Below are positions 7,011 to 10,477 of a stretch of DNA of 10,477 nucleotides, in pieces (the first letter of the stretch is position 1; each line of letters opens with the position of its first letter). A program made the translations under genes and the position numbers. The DNA comes from Candidatus Thorarchaeota archaeon (GTDB lineage: Archaea > Asgardarchaeota > Thorarchaeia > Thorarchaeales > Thorarchaeaceae): assembly GCA_016839345.1 (NCBI GenBank), contig JAEOUL010000295.1, forward strand, positions 1 through 10,477. Direction: 5' to 3'. Under the pieces are notes generated by a model, which saw nothing but the letters and a program-made list of their open reading frames with translations, searched no databases and was not told the DNA's origin.

Positions 7011-8099
7011 ATGAATCCATATGAAAAACTCGCTGAAGTTTTAGATACAATTCCAAATGGATTTCCACCAGCTGATGATGGTTCACATCTCAAGATTCTC
7101 GAGTGGGTATTCGAACCAGAAGAGGCTGAGCTTGCTAGCCAACTGAAACTGCGTGGAGAAACCTTGGATGAAATAAGTACTCGACTGAATCGCCCTAAGA
7201 AAGAGCTAGAGAACCATCTCGATTTAATGCATGAGAAGGGTCAAATAAGCTCTTGGATGTCAAAGAGCGCAGGTGCTAGGAAGTACGGTCTGATGCCATG
7301 GGCTGTTGGTATCTACGAGGAGCAACTGAACAGGATGGATGCAGAGTTTGCTCAGCTCCTAGAACAGTACTTTCAGAATAAAACTGGATTCAAGAAGATA
7401 GCAATGACTGAACCGGTCATCTTTCAGGTGATTCCAGTCAATCAAGCTGTGAGTACAGAGCTTGAGATTCACAATTTTCAGCAGGCTGAGAAATTAATCG
7501 AGTCTGCAGCCTCTTGGGGTGTACGTACCTGTATCTGCCGCAAGCAAAAGGATCTGATTGGTGAGGGCTGTGACTATCCCAAGGAAGTTTGTCTTACATT
7601 CGCTCCGAATAGGGAGAATGCATACGATGATGACGAACTCACAAAGGCCATCACAAAGGAGGAGGCACTCAGGCTTTTGAAAGTGGCAGAGGATGCAGGA
7701 CTTATTCATTGCACGTACAATGTCCAATCCGGGTTGAACTTTTTGTGTAGTTGCTGTACATGTTGTTGTGGCGTTCTTAGAGGTGTAGAACAGCTTGAGA
7801 ACCCGCGTGATTACATCAAGACAGACTTCGTGATGACCGTGAATGCGGACCTCTGCACAGGTTGTGAAACATGTGTGGATAGATGTCAGTTTGGGGCACT
7901 AAGTGTGCCTGATGATATCTGTTTTGTCGATTCTAAGCGATGCATTGGATGCGGTGTCTGTGCAGTTGTTTGTCCAGAAGAAGCTCTCAAGATAAAGCGT
8001 GTCGAAGCTCCTGAGAAACCCGAGCAACCCGCAAATCAACTCGACTGGATGACACAGCGCGCTATGTCACGAGGTGTCGATCCATCAGACATCATGTGA
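7011..8099 (+). CDS. Winged-helix plus double [4Fe-4S] ferredoxin-domain protein
   Basis: A 362-aa cytosolic iron-sulfur protein. Residues about 25-80 resemble a winged-helix/MarR-like domain (ILEWVFEPEEAELASQLKL, TLDEISTRL, KELENHLDLMHEKGQI). The middle carries CICR (C174, C176), C187 and C194, and a striking cluster LCSCCTCCCGVLRG with six cysteines (246-253). The C-terminus has two classic CxxCxxCxxxC sites, at C282/285/288/292 and C311/314/317/321. Two low-potential [4Fe-4S] clusters and probable extra metal binding follow. It may pass electrons to an unknown partner or act as a redox-responsive regulator; both are inference. ATG 7011 has TGTGAT close upstream; GTG 7002 would add three residues. 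The gap from the NYN gene is 31 bases, so co-transcription is likely. The ferredoxin call is firm, the winged helix moderate. Confidence 0.87.
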   Translation: MNPYEKLAEVLDTIPNGFPPADDGSHLKILEWVFEPEEAELASQLKLRGETLDEISTRLNRPKKELENHLDLMHEKGQISSWMSKSAGARKYGLMPWAVGIYEEQLNRMDAEFAQLLEQYFQNKTGFKKIAMTEPVIFQVIPVNQAVSTELEIHNFQQAEKLIESAASWGVRTCICRKQKDLIGEGCDYPKEVCLTFAPNRENAYDDDELTKAITKEEALRLLKVAEDAGLIHCTYNVQSGLNFLCSCCTCCCGVLRGVEQLENPRDYIKTDFVMTVNADLCTGCETCVDRCQFGALSVPDDICFVDSKRCIGCGVCAVVCPEEALKIKRVEAPEKPEQPANQLDWMTQRAMSRGVDPSDIM

Positions 8100-8148
8100 A
8101 TGACTAGTCTTAAGAAGAACCGACAAGAACATCATTATGAAATAGCAC

Positions 8149-9114
8149 ATGACCACTGATACTGATCGAAAGAAAAAGGATGGATCAAGGAAGGGAAGAA
8201 CGAAACGATATATCCCTAATCTTGCTGAGTTCTATTTCAAACCAACTTTCGACTGGACTAGAAAAGAAGCGGAACGACTCTATGCAAAAACAAAATCTCC
8301 CTCATCCAAGTTCGAGTTAGATACTATAAGGTACGAAGACTGCATCATGGGAATGAAACAATTTCCAGATGATTCAATAGACTTAGTCATTGCAGATCCT
8401 CCCTTTGGGATTGAATTTGACGGAAAAAGTAGTGTCTATAATCGCGATGAACGCTTAGTAGTTGAAGGATATAAGGAAACAAATGAGTCCTATCACGAGT
8501 TCACCAAAAGATGGATGGCGGAACTTCCCAGAATCATGAAGCCTAAGTCATCAGCCTATGTATTCAGTGGTTGGACAAACCTTGATGCCGTGCTTCAGGG
8601 AGCTCGAAGCGCAGGTCTTACGACATTGAATCATCTAATTTGGCACTATCCCTTCGGAGTGTATACTAAGAAACGGTTTGTTACGAGTCACTATCACATT
8701 ATACTACTCGTCAAAAACCCGAAGAAGTACTTCTTCAATAAAATCGAAAACTATCCCGAGGATGTCTGGTTAGTCAAACGGCAATATCGCACAGGTTTGA
8801 TTAAGAACGCAACCAAACTGCCATTTGAAGTAGTATCTAGATGTGTGGACTTCTCGTCAATACCAGGTGATATTGTGCTAGATCCATTCATGGGAAATGG
8901 AACGACCGCAATAGCAGCAAAATCAAATTTCAGACATTTCATTGGCTTCGAAATCAATGAACAGCTCCGTCCTCTCCTTGACGAAGAGATAACCAATGTA
9001 GAGCCAGGTCAATTATATACCCCATATAGCAAACGTCTGCCATCTATTGAAGAACTATCCAAGCTCTATCCAAAGGCATATCGTGAATACATCCGCAGGG
9101 AGGAGAATGGCTAG
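8149..9114 (+). CDS. Beta-class site-specific DNA methyltransferase (adenine-N6 or cytosine-N4)
   Basis: A 321-aa AdoMet-dependent DNA methyltransferase. The catalytic motif IV, DPPFGIEF (83-90), precedes the AdoMet-binding motif I, DPFMGNGTTAIAA (245-257), which is followed by IGFEIN (265-270). This order defines the beta class, and DPPF points to N6-adenine more than N4-cytosine. The target-recognition segment lies between them (about 95-235). The lysine/arginine-rich N-terminus (RKKKDGSRKGRTKR) probably helps DNA binding. Start ATG 8149 is 49 bases after the ferredoxin gene; no Shine-Dalgarno site is evident. Its TAG stop is directly followed by the ATG of the next gene, implying coupled translation. 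No recognisable restriction endonuclease lies in the window, so it may be an orphan enzyme or paired with the downstream protein. The recognition sequence cannot be inferred. Confidence 0.9.
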   Translation: MTTDTDRKKKDGSRKGRTKRYIPNLAEFYFKPTFDWTRKEAERLYAKTKSPSSKFELDTIRYEDCIMGMKQFPDDSIDLVIADPPFGIEFDGKSSVYNRDERLVVEGYKETNESYHEFTKRWMAELPRIMKPKSSAYVFSGWTNLDAVLQGARSAGLTTLNHLIWHYPFGVYTKKRFVTSHYHIILLVKNPKKYFFNKIENYPEDVWLVKRQYRTGLIKNATKLPFEVVSRCVDFSSIPGDIVLDPFMGNGTTAIAAKSNFRHFIGFEINEQLRPLLDEEITNVEPGQLYTPYSKRLPSIEELSKLYPKAYREYIRREENG

Positions 9115-10477
9115 ATGGGCGTGTTTGAAGATTTGTATGAACGCCTTGGAGCAAAAAGAGACCGTCTGGCTGATGCAATGAGTGCGAGTGACCTCTACAG
9201 TAGACAGTATGGAACCGAATTCACTGAATGGGAATCTCAACGGCTGAGGGAATTCAGTGAGAGGATTTCCAGAAAGCACTATCGATATCGTGGGTTTGTA
9301 CACCACACTCGGGATAACTCGTTGGTGCTTCTCACACCTAGTCAATGGATACTAGAAGGAGAATACATTTTCTTCAGAGAAGATCAAACCATACCACCTG
9401 ACGGTGCTTATGTAGAAGTGATAGGAAACAGGATTACTGTACCACAAACCCTCCGCTCTGAAACTACGACACGTGCTTTCACAGCTGAATCTTGCGAATC
9501 TCTCTCAGTTGATTTTCTAGCAGATATTAGGCCGTCCTCTAACCTCTCGGATATCTCCAATCTTCTATTTGAGCACGTTGGAATGGCTGAAGCCAGTAAG
9601 AGAGTTTTCGCCCGTCTTTTTGTGTCTAGTCCTCCATACGAGGAGAGTATTGGTGGTCTAACTACTGGAATTCAGGCAATAGCTTCACAAACCAAGGTGA
9701 AACGACTGCTCTCGTTCATCAGGAATGTGTTGCCTCCAGCTATGAGAGGTCGACCAACGGCGTATAGATCCATTCGAGGAATTAGAGTGAAAGCGCCAAA
9801 ACTCATACGTTTTGATATTGGATCTTACTCAAAGAAGAGAATAGAACAGCTCTGTGTGAAACGTAAGGATCCCTCTGGGTTTAGGGAGGTGTCTATGGGA
9901 ACACTTACTGAAACTCAGACAGCTTCGTTACCGGATGTTCCAATAGCACTTGCATCTGAAGACTTTTGGGTCGAAACTGGAAACCCCTCGGAGCTCAGAC
10001 TACCTATTCTAAAATCTGCCATTACATTTCAACTACTCACACCTGAGGTTTCCAAACGGAGTATCGATGCGGGAACGGAGCATGTGCTCTCTCGATTGGA
10101 AACACTGCGTGACAGTTTCGGTCTTGAAGAAGAGTCACTAGCACGAGGAGAGCTCCTTGATGCTGATGCTCTCGGAAGACCACTCAGTACTCTCAGACTT
10201 GCTAGATCAACTGCTAGGGCATATTGGAAAAACAAGGTCACAGCTAAGGATTTGAAGACAGCTTGGAATCGCATACTTGAACCCGCACTCAAAGAATTCA
10301 TTGAAATTGCTGAACTGAAAGAGGGTGTAGAAAAAGACTGGGGGGCGGGTAGTCGTTTTGATAGGTTCAATACCAAGGTATTGAAAGCAATTAGAAAACT
10401 AGACAGTGGAAAACGCGGCTCTCTTGGCCCAACTCTGGATGAAATAACTCAGGAGGCTGGTGTTGAGCGACACGTTG
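9115..10477 (+). CDS. Uncharacterised protein with MCM-like C-terminal lid and winged helix, cut by window edge
   Basis: Open for 454 codons to the window end. The ATG immediately follows the methyltransferase stop, and GGGAGGAG nine bases upstream is a strong Shine-Dalgarno site. Residues 56-118 are strand-rich and could form an OB-like fold (YRYRGFVHHTRDNSLVLL onward). The helical region 309-398 (LLTPEVSKRSIDAG, then LSTLRLARSTARAYWKNKVT, then AKDLKTAWNRIL) resembles the lid subdomain of archaeal MCM helicases. The stretch after 412 (FDRFNTKVLKAI, then TLDEITQEAGVERHV) looks like the start of a winged helix, as in the MCM C-terminus. No Walker A (GxxGxGKS/T) or Walker B motif is visible; SSPPYEESIGGLTTG (171-185) stands near where the ATPase core would begin. 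This is inference from pattern; it could be an inactive MCM relative, a methyltransferase partner, or an unrelated helical protein. Confidence 0.8.
   Translation, partial: MGVFEDLYERLGAKRDRLADAMSASDLYSRQYGTEFTEWESQRLREFSERISRKHYRYRGFVHHTRDNSLVLLTPSQWILEGEYIFFREDQTIPPDGAYVEVIGNRITVPQTLRSETTTRAFTAESCESLSVDFLADIRPSSNLSDISNLLFEHVGMAEASKRVFARLFVSSPPYEESIGGLTTGIQAIASQTKVKRLLSFIRNVLPPAMRGRPTAYRSIRGIRVKAPKLIRFDIGSYSKKRIEQLCVKRKDPSGFREVSMGTLTETQTASLPDVPIALASEDFWVETGNPSELRLPILKSAITFQLLTPEVSKRSIDAGTEHVLSRLETLRDSFGLEEESLARGELLDADALGRPLSTLRLARSTARAYWKNKVTAKDLKTAWNRILEPALKEFIEIAELKEGVEKDWGAGSRFDRFNTKVLKAIRKLDSGKRGSLGPTLDEITQEAGVERHV

Noticed and set aside
10029..10376. Minus-strand serine-rich frame of 115 codons
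   Set aside because: It lies wholly inside the rightward MCM-like gene, whose frame is open for 454 codons with a strong ribosome site; the serine-rich composition is typical of a shadow frame.
8149..10477. Classical type II restriction-modification pair
   Set aside because: The downstream protein shows no clear PD-(D/E)xK or HNH nuclease motif, and its C-terminal part looks more like an MCM lid and winged helix.

Overview
This window looks archaeal and is most consistent with an uncultured lineage, possibly Asgard/Thorarchaeota-like. That placement is inference: it rests on moderate-to-low GC, TATA-like boxes upstream of leading genes, few strong Shine-Dalgarno sites, a zinc-ribbon/proline-rich/coiled-coil protein, and a terminal gene whose C-terminal part resembles the MCM helicase lid. 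No rRNA, tRNA or replication origin is present to settle it.

Left block (1-3767, all minus strand). Four co-directional genes read right to left. They encode a zinc-ribbon protein with a long coiled coil, an inositol-monophosphatase/histidinol-phosphatase (HisN-type) enzyme, an APH/homoserine-kinase-like small-molecule kinase, and a tandem GNAT acetyltransferase that runs off the left edge. Gaps are 22, about 80 and 6 bases, so at least parts are probably co-transcribed. A phosphatase, a kinase and an acetyltransferase together suggest modification of a small metabolite, but the substrate cannot be read from the sequence.

Centre (3768-5617). A divergent promoter region carries TATA-like boxes on both strands and a perfect 7-bp dyad. 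On the plus strand follows a DUF3052-type gene that is split over three reading frames by two apparent single-base insertions, leaving a 72-codon open remnant. Next comes an intact two-domain protein (GyrI-like ligand-binding domain plus a cysteine-bearing C-terminal domain). After it is a 231-base gap holding a possible 33-aa ORF with ATGA overlap, a 10-bp direct repeat and a weak TATA-like box.

Right block (5618-10477, all plus strand). It encodes a NYN-domain putative ribonuclease with OST-HTH/LOTUS-like modules, a winged-helix plus double [4Fe-4S] ferredoxin protein, a beta-class DNA methyltransferase, and a protein whose start directly abuts the methyltransferase stop. This last protein resembles an MCM-derived factor, but no Walker motifs are visible in it, and it runs off the right edge. 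The block mixes RNA, redox and DNA functions. Only the methyltransferase/MCM-like pair has spacing (zero bases) that strongly implies coupled expression.
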